NCBI GenBank assembly: GCA_030141605.1
Contig: JAQGDQ010000413.1
Location: 1 to 45,000 of the forward strand
Direction of reading: 5' to 3'
DNA length: 45,000 nucleotides
From: Tubiluchus corallicola
Lineage: Eukaryota > Priapulida > Priapulimorpha > Priapulimorphida > Tubiluchidae
This document shows positions 44,897 through 45,000 of the stretch, piece by piece. The position numbers and the translations under genes were made by a program. The notes beneath the pieces are model-generated. The model did no database searches and had not been told where the DNA came from. It saw only the letters and a list, made by a program, of their open reading frames with translations. Numbering within the stretch: the stretch's first letter is position 1; every line of letters starts with the position of its first letter.

Positions 44897-45000
44897 CAAG
44901 GCCTATTTCAGGGGGGGAGTGGAGTGGGGATACTTCCCCGGGGCCTCACCCTCCAGGGGGGTCTCGCGCCGAGGTAACATTATTTTTTTTTGCTTTATGC
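44897..45000 (+). mobile_element. hAT-like MITE, copy 3, cut by window end
   Basis: Starts CAAGGCCTATTTCAG (one change from the CAGGGCC terminus of copy 1) and continues GATACTTCCCCGGGGCCTCA, TCTCGCGCCGAGGTAACATT and TTTTTTTGCTTTATGC, the same order as 33255-33350. The remainder, about 170 bp if unrearranged, lies beyond the window. Confidence 0.85.

Overview
The window looks like AT-rich intergenic or intronic nuclear DNA from an animal, most likely an aquatic invertebrate. I cannot place the phylum; a lophotrochozoan such as a mollusc is a guess. The evidence is the mix of animal-type non-LTR retrotransposon ends, hAT DNA transposons with 8-bp target duplications, very long microsatellites, minisatellites with period lengths from 15 to 135 bp, and the absence of any compact gene arrangement. 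I found no host protein gene that I can defend. Most long open frames are read-throughs of tandem repeats (for example ATTC read as Phe-Ile-His-Ser, ACT read as poly-Thr/Leu, GA read as Arg-Glu), so no coding claim is made for them.

Layout. 1-500: three diverged tandem units with a 5S rRNA-like core. 1269-1677: a decayed hAT-like element. 2205-3500: about 31 copies of a 42-bp minisatellite. 3836-4215: ATTC array. 5521-6010: LINE 3' end on the minus strand. 6100-6850: GC/CpG-richer promoter-like block. 7620-7800: LINE end, minus strand. 9336-9630: three tandem foldback units. 10.3-12.6 kb: GAT, ATTC, TTAG and CAGT arrays. 13.0-14.9 kb: two convergent copies of one LINE 3' end around a 490-bp ACT array. 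16104-16781: five copies of a 135-bp satellite. 17758-18380: TIR element containing a 470-bp GA array. 20.3 and 33.0 kb: two copies of one dispersed repeat. 23.4-24.4 kb: GC-rich segment followed by a 24-bp minisatellite. 25445-25834: 39-bp repeats. 27.6-28.2 kb: LINE end. 29584-30027: 36-bp x 6 fused to 117-bp x 2. 33255-33527: intact-ended hAT-like MITE. 37.9-39.3 kb: 5'-truncated LINE inserted in a GA microsatellite. 42112-42804: hAT element with a transposase C-terminus and perfect target duplication. 43842-44165: LINE end. 44897-45000: third copy of the MITE, cut by the window edge.

How the parts relate. Retrotransposon 3' ends, recognisable from AATAAA-like signals followed by short tandem repeats, repeatedly sit directly against microsatellites, so much of the simple-repeat content may have been seeded or targeted by LINE insertion. 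Three hAT-type insertions can be delimited from terminal inverted repeats and 8-bp target duplications (one with 7 of 8 bases matching), which is the firmest evidence in the window. No new multi-gene system is visible; the most interesting signals are the MITE family, the LINE within a microsatellite, the 5S-like units, and the structured minisatellites.
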